From contig NZ_JRKO01000002.1 in assembly GCF_000763885.1 (NCBI RefSeq), positions 81,542-145,541 of the forward strand: 64,000 nucleotides of DNA, read 5' to 3'. Under the pieces are notes generated by a model, which ran no database searches, had not been told where the DNA came from, and was given only the letters and a program-made list of their open reading frames with translations. Numbering within the stretch: position 1 is the stretch's first letter; every line of letters starts with the position of its first letter. Source of the DNA: Paracoccus versutus. Lineage in GTDB: Bacteria; Pseudomonadota; Alphaproteobacteria; Rhodobacterales; Rhodobacteraceae. Positions 22,219 to 30,684 of this stretch are shown here, piece after piece. The translations under genes were made by a program, and so were the position numbers.

Positions 22219-25154
22219 TGAGTGACAGATCGCGGGTCACGGCCGTCCTTGGCCCGACCAATACCGGCAAGACGCATTACGCCATCGACCGGATGCTGGC
22301 GCATCGCACCGGGGTCATCGGCCTGCCGCTGCGCCTGCTGGCGCGCGAGGTCTATGACCGCATCGTCAAGGCGCGCGGCCCCTCGGTCGTGGCGCTGGTC
22401 ACGGGCGAGGAGCGGATCGTGCCCGAGCGCGTGCAATACTGGGTCGCCACCACCGAGGCCATGCCCGAGGTCGGCGCCGATTTCGTCGCCATCGACGAGA
22501 TCCAGCTTTGCGCCGACCCCGAGCGCGGCCATGTCTTCACCGACCGGCTGCTCAACATGCGCGGGCTGCATGAAACCCTGCTGCTGGGCAGCGACACCAT
22601 GCGCCCGGCCATCGCCGCGCTGGTGCCGCAGGCGCAGTTCATGCGGCGCGAGCGGTTCTCGACGCTCAGCTGGGCGGGCTCGAAAAAGATCAGCCGGATG
22701 CCGGCGCGCTCGGCCATCGTCTGCTTCTCGGTCGAGGAGGTCTATGCCACGGCCGAGTTGATCCGCCGCCAGAAGGGCGGCTGCGCCGTGGTCATGGGGG
22801 CGCTCAGCCCGCGCACCCGCAACGCGCAGGTCGCCATGTATCAGGCGGGCGAGGTCGATTACCTGGTCGCCACCGATGCCATCGGCATGGGGCTGAACCT
22901 CGACATCCGCCACATCGCCTTTTCCGCCACCGAGAAATTCGACGGCCGCCGCTATCGCCCGCTGTTCCCGCATGAGCTGGGCCAGATCGCCGGCCGGGCG
23001 GGGCGGCATACCGAGCCGGGCAGCTTCGGCGTCACCGGCGATGCCGCGCCGCTGGACGAGGGGCTGATCGAGGCGATCGAGAACCACCGCTTCCAGCCGA
23101 TCGGCCGGCTGATGTGGCGCAATGCCGCGCTGGAATTCGGCACGGTCGAGCGGCTCTTGCAAAGCCTCGAGACGCAGCCGCAATCGGAATGGCTGGTGCG
23201 CGGGCGCGAGGCGGACGACATCCGCGCGCTCAAGGCGCTGTCGGCGATGCCCGAGATCCGCGACCAGGTGACGCATCCGCGCGAGGTGCGGCTGCTCTGG
23301 GACGTCTGCCGGATCCCGGATTTCCGCTCGATCTCGGCGGCCGAGCATTCGACGCTGCTGGCGCGGATCTTCGGCTTTCTGCGCGAGGGCAAGGTGCCCG
23401 GCGACTGGCTGGAGGGGCAGATCCGCCGCATTGACCGGATTCAGGGCGACATCGACACATTGTCGAAACGATTGGCATATATACGCACCTGGACCTATGT
23501 TGCCCAACGATCCGGCTGGGTGTCGGACGAAAGTCATTGGCGTGCCGAGACGCGCGCGGTAGAAGATCGGTTGTCGGACGCGTTGCACGCGGCTCTGACG
23601 CAAAGATTCGTGGACCGGCGCACTTCCGTGCTGCTGCGCCGGCTCAAACAGAAGGAGAGCCTTTTGGCCGAGGTGAATGACAAGGGCGAAGTGACGGTCG
23701 AGGGCGAATTCGCCGGCCGTCTGGAAGGCTTCCGCTTCCACGCCGATCCGAGCGCAACCGGGGACGAGGCGCGGATGCTGCAACGCGCCGCCTATGAGGC
23801 GCTGCGCCCCGAGTTCCATCTGCGCGCCGACCGCTTCTATAACGCGCCGGATACCGAGCTGGACTTCACCGAGCAGGGCGGCCTGATGTGGGGCAGCTCG
23901 GCGGTGGGCAAGCTGGTCAAGGGCGCCGAGGCGCTGAAACCCGGCGTCGAGGCCTTCGTCGACGAGGAGGCCGGCCCCGAGATCGCCGAGAAGGTGCGCC
24001 GTCGCCTGCAGCATTTCATCGACCGCAAGATCGCCACCCTGTTCGAGCCGCTGCTGGCGCTCAGGAACGACGAGACGCTGGCCGGGCTGGCCCGCGGCTT
24101 CGCGTTCCGCCTGGTCGAGGCGCTGGGTGTGCTGCCGCGCGAGGGCGTGGCGACCGAGGTCAAGGAACTGGACCAGGACGCGCGCGGCCTTCTGCGCAAG
24201 CATGGCGTGCGCTTTGGCCAGTTCACCATCTTCCAGCCGGCGCTGCTGAAGCCGGCGCCGACCCGGCTGCGGCTGGTGCTTTGGGGGCTGGACCAGGGCC
24301 TGTCGGAGTTTCCCGAAAGCCCGCCGCCCGGCCTGGTGACGATCCCCAACCTGCCCGACGTGCCCAAGGGCTATTACACGCTGTCGGGCTATCACCCGGC
24401 GGGCGAGCGGGCGATTCGCATCGACATGCTCGAGCGGCTGGCCGACATGCTGCGCGGCCAGGACAGCCGCGGCGGCTTCGAGGCGACGCCCGACATGCTG
24501 TCGATCACCGGCATGACGCTGGAGCAGTTCGCCGGGCTGATGCAGGGCCTGGGCTATCGCGCCGAGCGGAGCGAGCGCCCCAAGGCCCGCGCCGAGGCGG
24601 CGCCCGCCGCCGAGCCCGCGCCGCAAGAGGCCGACCACGAGCATCCGCTGACCGAGGAGGAAAGCGTGCTTGCCGCCGAGACCCGCGCCAAATGGGAGGC
24701 CGAGCAGGCCGCCCGCAAGGCCGCCGAGGCGGAGGCCGAGGTCGTTGCGGCCGAAGCCGGCGCCGAACCTGGCGAAGCGGCGCCCGAGACCGAGGTGTTC
24801 TACAGCTTCACCTGGGCTCCGCGCCCCCGCGGCGGCCATCGCCGGCCCGAGCGCGGCGAGCGCCAGGGCCAAGGCCAAGGCCAAGGGCAGGGTCAGGGCC
24901 GCCCGCAGGGCGAGCGCGGCCCGCGTCGCGAACGCGAGGCGGGGCAGGAGAATCGGCGCGAGGGCAAGCCCTTCGACGGCAAGCCGCGCGGCGAACGCGG
25001 CGACCGGCCCGACCGCGGCCCGAAGGGCAAGCCCAAGGGCAAGCCGCGCCATGACGGTCCCAAGAGCTTCGAGGCCCGCCCGCCGCGCGCCGAGAAACAG
25101 GCCGACCCGGACAGCCCCTTCGCCGTTCTCGCCGCGCTCAAGAACAAGACGTGA
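22218..25154 (+). CDS. Suv3-like DExH RNA helicase with a basic Gly/Arg-rich tail
   Basis: 978 aa. Motif I GPTNTGKT (12-19), motif II DEIQ (93-96), and motif VI QIAGRAGRH place it with the Suv3/mitochondrial degradosome helicases. The long middle region carries Suv3-like C-terminal domains. The last 200 residues are charged and low-complexity: an Ala/Glu-rich stretch, then GQGQGQGQGQG and many RGE/RPER/KGKPKGKP units, a likely RNA-binding tail. It probably unwinds RNA during decay or ribosome assembly. It is coupled to the TPR gene upstream and an S4-domain gene downstream. Confidence 0.88.
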   Translation: MSDRSRVTAVLGPTNTGKTHYAIDRMLAHRTGVIGLPLRLLAREVYDRIVKARGPSVVALVTGEERIVPERVQYWVATTEAMPEVGADFVAIDEIQLCADPERGHVFTDRLLNMRGLHETLLLGSDTMRPAIAALVPQAQFMRRERFSTLSWAGSKKISRMPARSAIVCFSVEEVYATAELIRRQKGGCAVVMGALSPRTRNAQVAMYQAGEVDYLVATDAIGMGLNLDIRHIAFSATEKFDGRRYRPLFPHELGQIAGRAGRHTEPGSFGVTGDAAPLDEGLIEAIENHRFQPIGRLMWRNAALEFGTVERLLQSLETQPQSEWLVRGREADDIRALKALSAMPEIRDQVTHPREVRLLWDVCRIPDFRSISAAEHSTLLARIFGFLREGKVPGDWLEGQIRRIDRIQGDIDTLSKRLAYIRTWTYVAQRSGWVSDESHWRAETRAVEDRLSDALHAALTQRFVDRRTSVLLRRLKQKESLLAEVNDKGEVTVEGEFAGRLEGFRFHADPSATGDEARMLQRAAYEALRPEFHLRADRFYNAPDTELDFTEQGGLMWGSSAVGKLVKGAEALKPGVEAFVDEEAGPEIAEKVRRRLQHFIDRKIATLFEPLLALRNDETLAGLARGFAFRLVEALGVLPREGVATEVKELDQDARGLLRKHGVRFGQFTIFQPALLKPAPTRLRLVLWGLDQGLSEFPESPPPGLVTIPNLPDVPKGYYTLSGYHPAGERAIRIDMLERLADMLRGQDSRGGFEATPDMLSITGMTLEQFAGLMQGLGYRAERSERPKARAEAAPAAEPAPQEADHEHPLTEEESVLAAETRAKWEAEQAARKAAEAEAEVVAAEAGAEPGEAAPETEVFYSFTWAPRPRGGHRRPERGERQGQGQGQGQGQGRPQGERGPRREREAGQENRREGKPFDGKPRGERGDRPDRGPKGKPKGKPRHDGPKSFEARPPRAEKQADPDSPFAVLAALKNKT

Positions 25155-25420
25155 GAGGGGAAGGCGGCGAAAGCATCAGGCTCGACCGCTGGCTGCATCA
25201 CGCGCGGCTGTTCAAGACCCGCACCCTGGCCGCCGATGCGATCGGCGCCGGGGGCATCAGGCTGAACGGCCAGCCCTGCAGCAAGCCGGCGCAGGCGGTG
25301 CGGGGCGGCGATACCGTCACCGTTTCGGCCCATGGCCGGGTCAGGGTGCTGCGGATCGTGCTTCTGGGCGAACGCCGCGGCCCGGCCACCGAGGCGGCCA
25401 CGCTTTACGAGGAACTCTAG
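25151..25420 (+). CDS. S4-domain RNA-binding protein (HslR-like)
   Basis: 89 aa, start GTG overlapping the helicase stop by 4 bp (GTGA). The S4 fold is clear: IRLDRWLHHARLFKTRTLA followed by GGIRLNGQPCSKPAQAVRGG and DTVTVSAHG. Hsp15/HslR proteins bind stalled 50S subunits with nascent chains. Coupling to an RNA helicase suggests a joint role in RNA or ribosome quality control. Confidence 0.9.
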   Translation: MRGEGGESIRLDRWLHHARLFKTRTLAADAIGAGGIRLNGQPCSKPAQAVRGGDTVTVSAHGRVRVLRIVLLGERRGPATEAATLYEEL

Positions 25421-25543
25421 GCTGGCGAAGGACTCCGGTCAGCCGGACAAGGAACCGGGTTCCTGCCCGCGCCCCTGCGACAGAACGCCATCCCATCCCG
25501 GCCGGGGCTCGGCCCTATCCTCGTCTTTTCGCCGGCGGTGGCC

Positions 25544-25572
25544 TTGATTGATGGCTGCGGCGGGCGTAACTA
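25544..25572 (+). promoter_or_regulatory. Predicted sigma-70 promoter of fdxA
   Basis: TTGATT (25544-25549), 17-bp spacer, TAACTA (25567-25572); start near 25579. A CAGGA ribosome site is 12 bp before the ATG. The rest of the 180-bp gap upstream shows no gene. Confidence 0.6.
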
Positions 25573-25600
25573 GCCGATCAGGAAACAGGAATATCTCGCC

Positions 25601-25939
25601 ATGACCTATGTCGTCACCGAAAACTGCATCATGTGCAAATACACCGACTGCGTCGAGGTGTGCCCCGTGGACTGTTTTTATGAAGGCGAGAACACGCTGG
25701 TCATCCATCCCGACGAATGCATCGACTGCGGCGTCTGCGAACCGGAATGCCCGGCCGACGCGATTCGCCCCGATACCGAGCCCGACATGGAGACATGGGT
25801 CGAGTTCAATCGCAAATATGCCGAATCCTGGCCGGTAATCACCCGCAAGAAGGATCCGATGCCCGGCTATCAGGAGATGGACGGCATGCCCGGCAAGCTG
25901 GAGAAATATTTCTCGGAAGCGCCCGGCGAGGGGGATTGA
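25601..25939 (+). CDS. fdxA: 7Fe ferredoxin FdxA
   Basis: 112 aa. The cysteines match Azotobacter-type 7Fe ferredoxins one residue offset: C9, C17 and C50 for a [3Fe-4S] cluster, C21, C40, C43 and C46 for a [4Fe-4S] cluster, with C12 and C25 extra. The C-terminal tail ([19 protein letters not shown]) is the family's extended region. It is a soluble low-potential electron carrier, ubiquitous in alphaproteobacteria; the partner is unknown. Confidence 0.95.
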   Translation: MTYVVTENCIMCKYTDCVEVCPVDCFYEGENTLVIHPDECIDCGVCEPECPADAIRPDTEPDMETWVEFNRKYAESWPVITRKKDPMPGYQEMDGMPGKLEKYFSEAPGEGD

Positions 25940-25946
25940 GACCTCC

Positions 25947-25964
25947 GGTCCCGTTCGCGGGGCC
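25947..25964 (+). terminator. Terminator after fdxA
   Basis: GGTCCCG-TTCG-CGGGGCC: a 7-bp stem with one T-G pair and a TTCG loop, starting 7 bp after the fdxA stop and followed by GATTTCGTTTG. Confidence 0.65.
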
Positions 25965-26190
25965 GATTTCGTTTGAAATGCTAACGACTGTGCCGATCCT
26001 GCATCATATGTCGGATTTGACTGTCGCATCGCTTGGCGGGACGGGGCCACAACCGCTAGATCGCATCCGTGGCGAGGGCGTCGATTCGCCCTGGCCATGC
26101 ATCGGCTCTGTTCGGTGAAGCGTTTCCTGGTGTTGAGTCTGAACGATTTTCTCTCGTCAAACGGGGCCGGTGCCGCTTTTCAGGGAACCT

Positions 26191-26219
26191 TTGAACCGGC
26201 GCGATTTTTGTGCTATGGT
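26191..26219 (+). promoter_or_regulatory. Strong predicted promoter of carD
   Basis: TTGAAC (26191-26196), 17-bp spacer, TATGGT (26214-26219); start near 26226. This leaves a leader of about 166 nt before carD. The 25965-26190 stretch upstream of it shows no convincing gene. Confidence 0.65.
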
Positions 26220-26391
26220 GCAGCCATCTCGCGCCGGTCGGGCTGCTTTTGTGGCCTGGCCGGCGCTGCTGCCTGTCCTGATCGACTGCCCGGTCAGAAG
26301 TGCAAGAACAACAATGTTGGCCCGTAAGGGGGGATTGTCCCGCCTTGGGGGTTTTTGTGCCGCGTGGCGGTGCAACTGCGAAGGATGCCCA
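26220..26391 (+). other. Long structured 5' leader of carD with two terminator-like hairpins
   Basis: GCAGCC (26220-26225) pairs with GGCTGC (26241-26246), then TTTTG. A second hairpin, AAGG..GGGA-TTG-TCCC.CCTT (26326-26346), runs into GGGGGTTTTTG (26347-26357). Both look like intrinsic terminators inside the leader, which suggests attenuation or a short leader RNA. A small frame in the region (start 26097) has no ribosome site and was not called. Confidence 0.4.
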
Positions 26392-26901
26392 ATGTCGAAA
26401 GCCAAGAAGACCGAATTCCGCCCCGATGACTTTGTCGTCTATCCCACCCATGGCGTGGGCCGCATCGTTTCGATCGAAGAGCAGGAGGTGGCGGGACTGC
26501 GCCTCGAAATGTTCGTGATCTCGTTCGAAAAGGACAAGATGACCCTGCGCGTCCCGACCGCCCGCGCGACCGAGATCGGCATGCGCGGCCTCTCGACCCC
26601 GGACCTGGTCGAGCGGGCGCTGGACACGCTGAAGGGCAAGGCCCGCGTCAAGCGCGCGATGTGGTCGCGCCGCGCCCAGGAATATGAGCAAAAGATCAAC
26701 TCGGGCGACCTGATGTCGATCGCCGAGGTGGTGCGCGACCTGCATCGCAACGACGACCAGCGCGAGCAGTCCTATTCCGAGCGCCAGCTCTACGAGGCCG
26801 CGCTCGACCGCCTGACCCGCGAGGTCGCCGCCGTGTCCGGCATGGACGAGGCCGGCGCGCAGAAGAAGGTCGAAACCGTGCTGACCGCCCGCGCCGCCTG
26901 A
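26392..26901 (+). CDS. carD: CarD/CdnL-family transcription regulator
   Basis: 169 aa. N-terminal Tudor-like RNA polymerase interaction domain (FRPDDFVVYPTHGVGRIVSIE...) and a helical C-terminal DNA-binding region with the conserved KRAMWSRRAQEYEQKINSGD segment. CarD-type proteins stabilise open promoter complexes, for example at rRNA promoters, and are usually essential. ATG 26392 (MSKAKKTEF) has AAGGA upstream; in-frame sequence further up has no family similarity. Confidence 0.94.
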   Translation: MSKAKKTEFRPDDFVVYPTHGVGRIVSIEEQEVAGLRLEMFVISFEKDKMTLRVPTARATEIGMRGLSTPDLVERALDTLKGKARVKRAMWSRRAQEYEQKINSGDLMSIAEVVRDLHRNDDQREQSYSERQLYEAALDRLTREVAAVSGMDEAGAQKKVETVLTARAA

Positions 26902-26923
26902 GGGCAGGCCGTCGGGATGATCG

Positions 26924-26949
26924 GGGCGCCCGCAGGGGCGCCCTTTTTC
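26924..26949 (+). terminator. Intrinsic terminator after carD
   Basis: GGGCGCCC-GCAG-GGGCGCCC followed by TTTTTC: an 8-bp GC stem and a clear T-run, 23 bp after the carD stop. Confidence 0.9.
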
Positions 26950-27000
26950 ATGCCGAGAGGCGGGAAGGCTGCACCCGAGCGGGGCAAAACCCCCGTCGGA

Positions 27001-27071
27001 AAAGTTGCCCGCGTCGAGCGCGCATCAGGCCGGTGGGGTAAAGTTGCGGGCGTCAGGCGCGCATCAGGCCG
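27001..27071. repeat. Imperfect 32-bp direct repeat copying the lysE 3' end
   Basis: Copies at 27001-27032 and 27040-27071 match at 28 of 32 positions with a 39-bp period. The second copy contains the last codons and stop (TCA, 27053-27055, on the minus strand) of the LysE-type gene; the first copy has lost the stop. It looks like a local duplication just past the gene. Confidence 0.7.
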
Positions 27072-27628
27072 AAGACCAGCGAGATCGAAACCAGTGCCAG
27101 CCAGACCGAGGCGAGCCGCTGGACGCCTTGCAGCCGCTTTCCGCCGCCGTTTCCCGCCTGCGTCAAGGCCCCGGCGCAGCCCCAGGCCAGGGCCGCGCCC
27201 ATCACCATCAGGCAGAACATCCCCAGCCGTGTCGCGAAGGCCGGATCCTGCGGCGCGGGAAGCAGGACCAGGCCGAAGATCAGCGCCTTGGGGTTCAGGA
27301 CGGTGGTCACGTAGATCCGCCGCGCGCCGACCCCGCGGCTTTCGCCCTCATCGCCGGGCGCACGCCACAGCGCCGTCGCCAGGACCATGATCCAGACGGC
27401 CGCCGCCAGTTTCAGCCCGACGGCCAGGGCCGGCACCTGTTCCAGCAGCCCCGCGCCCAGGAAGGCCAGCGGCAGGACGGTCGTCAGATAGCCCGCCAGT
27501 TCCGCGGGCAGCAGGCGCGCGACGCTGGCCAGCCCGCGCCGCGCCCCGGCGATCCCCATCAGCGTATTCGTCGGCCCCGGCGCCAGCAGCAGCGCCAGAA
27601 CCGCCGAAACGAATGCCGTCATGGTCAT
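27053..27628 (-). CDS. LysE/RhtB-family amino acid exporter
   Basis: 191 aa with about five to six membrane helices. The family motif is present at the start: ALLLAPGPTNTLMGIAGARRG. LysE/RhtB proteins export basic or neutral amino acids and related compounds by proton exchange. The substrate is not predictable. It stands alone on the minus strand; a near-perfect FNR-like box lies about 58 bp upstream of its start. Confidence 0.87.
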   Translation of the reverse strand: MTMTAFVSAVLALLLAPGPTNTLMGIAGARRGLASVARLLPAELAGYLTTVLPLAFLGAGLLEQVPALAVGLKLAAAVWIMVLATALWRAPGDEGESRGVGARRIYVTTVLNPKALIFGLVLLPAPQDPAFATRLGMFCLMVMGAALAWGCAGALTQAGNGGGKRLQGVQRLASVWLALVSISLVFGLMRA

Positions 27629-27685
27629 CGGTCGCGTCCCTTCTCAATCCTGCCTGCGCGCTATCATGGGCTTCCCCTGGATGAA

Positions 27686-27699
27686 TTGATCTGGGTCAG
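27686..27699 (-). promoter_or_regulatory. Possible FNR/NNR-like box upstream of the LysE-type gene
   Basis: TTGAT-CTGG-GTCAG is one base from TTGAT-N4-GTCAA. A -10-like TGATAG (27666-27661 on the minus strand) is nearby. Spacing to the implied start is about 38 bp, slightly short of the -41.5 seen at the other boxes. Confidence 0.3.
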
Positions 27700-27791
27700 G
27701 GGCGCAAGGCAAGGGCCCGGTCACGGCCGCTTTTCGCCGCTGCCGCTACGTGCGAAAGGGGGCGATCCGGCCGGGCCGCCCCTCGCGGCTT

Positions 27792-29177
27792 TCAGCCCAG
27801 GGCGGCCAGGATGCGCGCCCAGCTGCGCGCGCCCCTGGCAAAGCTGTCGAGATCGTATTTCTCGTTCGGGGAATGGATGCGGTCGTCGTCGCGGGCAAAG
27901 CCGATCAGCATGGAATCCATGCCCAGGATCTCCTTGAAATCCCCGGCGATGGGGATCGAGCCGCCGGCGCCGATATAGGCCGCCTCGCGCCCCCATTCCT
28001 GCGTCAGCGCCGCCTTGGCCGCGGCAAAGGCCGGGTCCGAGATGTCCATGCGGCTGGCCGGGCTGGCGCCATGGCCGTGGAACTCGACCGTGCAATCCTC
28101 GGGGACATGGGCGCGGACATGGGCGCGGAAGGTCTCGCGGATGCGGTCGGGATCCTGGGTGCCGGTCAGGCGGAAGCTGACCTTGGCGCGGGCCTCGGCT
28201 GGCAACACGGTCTTGAAGCCCTCGCCGGTATAGCCGCCGGTGATGCCGTTGATCTCGAAGGTGGGGCGGTTCCAGACCATCTCCAGCCCGGTGCGGCCCG
28301 TCTCGCCCACCGGATGCTTCAGCCCGACGCGCCCCAGGAACTCGGCCGGGTCGAAGCCGAGCGCGGCCCAGTCGGCGCGCAGTTCCGGGGACAACTCCTC
28401 GACGCCGTCGTAGAAGCCGGGCAGGGCGACGCGGCCGCCGGCGTCCTTGACCGTCGCAAGCGCGTTGACGAGGATCTGGACCGGGTTCGCCGCCAGCCCG
28501 CCGAAGCTGCCCGAATGCAGGTCGCGGTCGGCGGCGCGGATCACGATCTCCTCGCCGCAAAGCCCGCGCAGCTGGGTGGTGATGGCCGGGCGGCCGTCGG
28601 CATAAAGCCCGGTGTCGCAGATCATGGCGATGCCGGCGCGCAATTCCTCGGCATTCTCGCGCAGGAAGGGGCGCAGGCTGGGCGAGCCGGATTCCTCCTC
28701 GCCCTCGAACAGCAGCGCCAGGTCCGAGGGCAGGCTGCCATGCACCGCCTTCCAGGCGCGGAACGCCTCGACGAAGGTCATCAGCTGGCCCTTGTCGTCC
28801 GAGGCGCCGCGGCCGCGGATCACCTTGCCCTGCGGCGTGTCCTCGATATGCGGCTCGAAGGGCGGGCGTTCCCACAGCTCGAGCGGATCGACGGGCTGCA
28901 CGTCGTAATGGCCATAGAACAGCAGCGGCCGCCGCGTCCCCTTCGGCGAATGCGCGACCACCATCGGATGGCCGGGCGTGTCGCGCAGCTCGGCCCGGAA
29001 GCCCAGCGAGACCAGTTCGGCGCAAAGCCATTCCGCGGCACGCCGCACCTCGGCCGCATAGGCCGGGTCGGTCGAGACCGAGGGAATGCGAAGAAATTCC
29101 ATCAGCCGGTCGAGCGCCTGGGGCAGCCCCGCGTCCAGCGTTGAAAGTACTTCGCCGATTCTGGAATTGTCCGTCAT
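27792..29177 (-). CDS. M20-family dipeptidase
   Basis: 461 aa metallopeptidase. First metal motif GHYDVQPVDP, then the catalytic Glu pair in LFEGEEESGS, and a dimerisation domain in the middle. Most like the M20 dipeptidases (CNDP/PepV-like) annotated in alphaproteobacteria; cytosolic. ATG 29177 (MTDNSRIGEV) is close to an AAGGCGAAGG ribosome site. The gene is divergent from hemA with a 169-bp gap that holds the hemA FNR box. Confidence 0.9.
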   Translation of the reverse strand: MTDNSRIGEVLSTLDAGLPQALDRLMEFLRIPSVSTDPAYAAEVRRAAEWLCAELVSLGFRAELRDTPGHPMVVAHSPKGTRRPLLFYGHYDVQPVDPLELWERPPFEPHIEDTPQGKVIRGRGASDDKGQLMTFVEAFRAWKAVHGSLPSDLALLFEGEEESGSPSLRPFLRENAEELRAGIAMICDTGLYADGRPAITTQLRGLCGEEIVIRAADRDLHSGSFGGLAANPVQILVNALATVKDAGGRVALPGFYDGVEELSPELRADWAALGFDPAEFLGRVGLKHPVGETGRTGLEMVWNRPTFEINGITGGYTGEGFKTVLPAEARAKVSFRLTGTQDPDRIRETFRAHVRAHVPEDCTVEFHGHGASPASRMDISDPAFAAAKAALTQEWGREAAYIGAGGSIPIAGDFKEILGMDSMLIGFARDDDRIHSPNEKYDLDSFARGARSWARILAALG

Positions 29178-29264
29178 CCTTCGCCTTTCCTGATTGATTT
29201 TATCAGAGAAAATGCCTGTCCCCTTGGTATGGGTGCGACATTTTAACGCTGTATTTCCTCTGGC

Positions 29265-29306
29265 TTGATGCGTATCAAGGTATGACCCGCGGGATCGCAG
29301 CATGAT
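29265..29306 (+). promoter_or_regulatory. FNR-dependent promoter of hemA
   Basis: TTGAT-GCGT-ATCAA (29265-29278), the exact FNR consensus, with a -10 CATGAT at 29301-29306 and a predicted start near 29313 (41.5 bp from the box centre). FNR control of hemA is established for Rhodobacter. The box also faces the divergent dipeptidase gene. Confidence 0.88.
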
Positions 29307-29346
29307 CCCCCAAGCAAGCAAGTTCAAGCAAGGCAAGGGATCCGTG

Positions 29347-30576
29347 ATGGACTATTCAGCCGCCCTCGATCAGGCCATCGGCAAGCTGCACGAAGAGGGT
29401 CGTTACCGCACCTTCATCGACATCGAGCGTCGCAAGGGGGCCTATCCGCAGGCGGTCTGGACCCGTCCCGACGGGACCGAGACCGAGATCACCGTATGGT
29501 GCGGCAACGACTACCTGGGCATGGGCCAGCACCCGGTGGTGCTGGCGGCGATGCACGAGGCGCTGGATGCCACCGGGGCGGGCTCCGGCGGCACGCGCAA
29601 CATCTCGGGCACCACGGTCTATCACAAGCGGCTCGAGGCGGAACTGGCCGACCTGCACGGGAAAGAGGCCGCACTGGTCTTTTCCAGCGCCTACACCGCC
29701 AATGACGCCACGCTCTCAACCCTGCGCAAGCTGTTTCCCGGCCTCATCATCTATTCCGACGAGCTGAACCACGCCTCGATGATCGAGGGGATCAAGCGGT
29801 TCGACGGCGCCAAGCGCATCTTCCGCCACAACGACGTCGCGCATCTGCGCGAGTTGCTGGAGGCCGACGATCCCGAGGCGCCCAAGCTGATCGCCTTCGA
29901 ATCGATCTATTCCATGGATGGCGATTTCGGCCCCCTCGCGGCGCTCTGCGACCTGGCCGAGGAATTCAACGCCCTGACCTATCTGGACGAGGTCCATGCC
30001 GTCGGCATGTATGGCCCCCGCGGCGGCGGCGTGGCCGAGCGCGACGGGCTGAGCCACCGCATCGACATCTTCAACGGCACGCTGGGCAAGGCGTTCGGCG
30101 TCTTCGGCGGCTATATCGCCGCCTCGGCCAAGATGGTGGACGCGATCCGCTCCTATGCGCCGGGCTTCATCTTCACCACCTCGCTGCCGCCGGCGGTGGC
30201 GGCCGGGGCCGCGGCCTCGATCGCCTTCCTCAAGACGGCCGAGGGGCAGCTGCTGCGCGACCAGCAACAACTGAACGCCCGCATCCTGAAGATGCGGCTG
30301 CGCGGGCTCGGCATGCCGATCATGGACCATGGCAGCCATATCGTGCCGGTGCATGTCGGCAACCCGGTGCATTGCAAGGCGCTGTCGGACATGCTGCTGG
30401 CCGATTTCGGCATCTATGTGCAGCCGATCAACTTCCCGACCGTGCCGCGCGGCACCGAACGGCTGCGCTTCACGCCGTCGCCGGTGCATGATCCCAAGCA
30501 GATCGACCAGCTGGTGAAGGCCATGGACAACCTCTGGTCGCAGTGCAAACTGAACCGTTCAACTTCAGCTGCCTGA
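29347..30576 (+). CDS. hemA: 5-aminolevulinate synthase
   Basis: 409 aa PLP enzyme that joins glycine and succinyl-CoA, the first step of haem synthesis in alphaproteobacteria. The PLP lysine is K248 in [13 protein letters not shown], the same number as in the Rhodobacter capsulatus enzyme. SGTRNISGT and [10 protein letters not shown] motifs are intact. ATG 29347 (MDYSAALDQ) was chosen over 29302 because the predicted transcript starts near 29313 and an AAGGGA site precedes it. FNR control fits the haem demand of the cbb3 oxidase. Confidence 0.96.
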   Translation: MDYSAALDQAIGKLHEEGRYRTFIDIERRKGAYPQAVWTRPDGTETEITVWCGNDYLGMGQHPVVLAAMHEALDATGAGSGGTRNISGTTVYHKRLEAELADLHGKEAALVFSSAYTANDATLSTLRKLFPGLIIYSDELNHASMIEGIKRFDGAKRIFRHNDVAHLRELLEADDPEAPKLIAFESIYSMDGDFGPLAALCDLAEEFNALTYLDEVHAVGMYGPRGGGVAERDGLSHRIDIFNGTLGKAFGVFGGYIAASAKMVDAIRSYAPGFIFTTSLPPAVAAGAAASIAFLKTAEGQLLRDQQQLNARILKMRLRGLGMPIMDHGSHIVPVHVGNPVHCKALSDMLLADFGIYVQPINFPTVPRGTERLRFTPSPVHDPKQIDQLVKAMDNLWSQCKLNRSTSAA

Positions 30577-30684
30577 GACGGTTTCGGGGTGAAGACCTCT
30601 CGCGCCCGTGATAACCTTGCTTTAATCAAGTTGTGAGAGTCTTCCGATTCGCGGGGACGAGCAGCAAAGAATGGGGCAGGCGCA

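Noticed and set aside
26097..26327. Small protein of 76 codons in the carD leader
   Set aside because: It crosses the predicted promoter, has no ribosome site and no recognisable sequence.
30617..30629. FNR box before the RodZ-like gene
   Set aside because: TTG and CAA are separated by seven bases (TTG-N7-CAA), not eight, and ATCAA lacks the matching TTGAT half.
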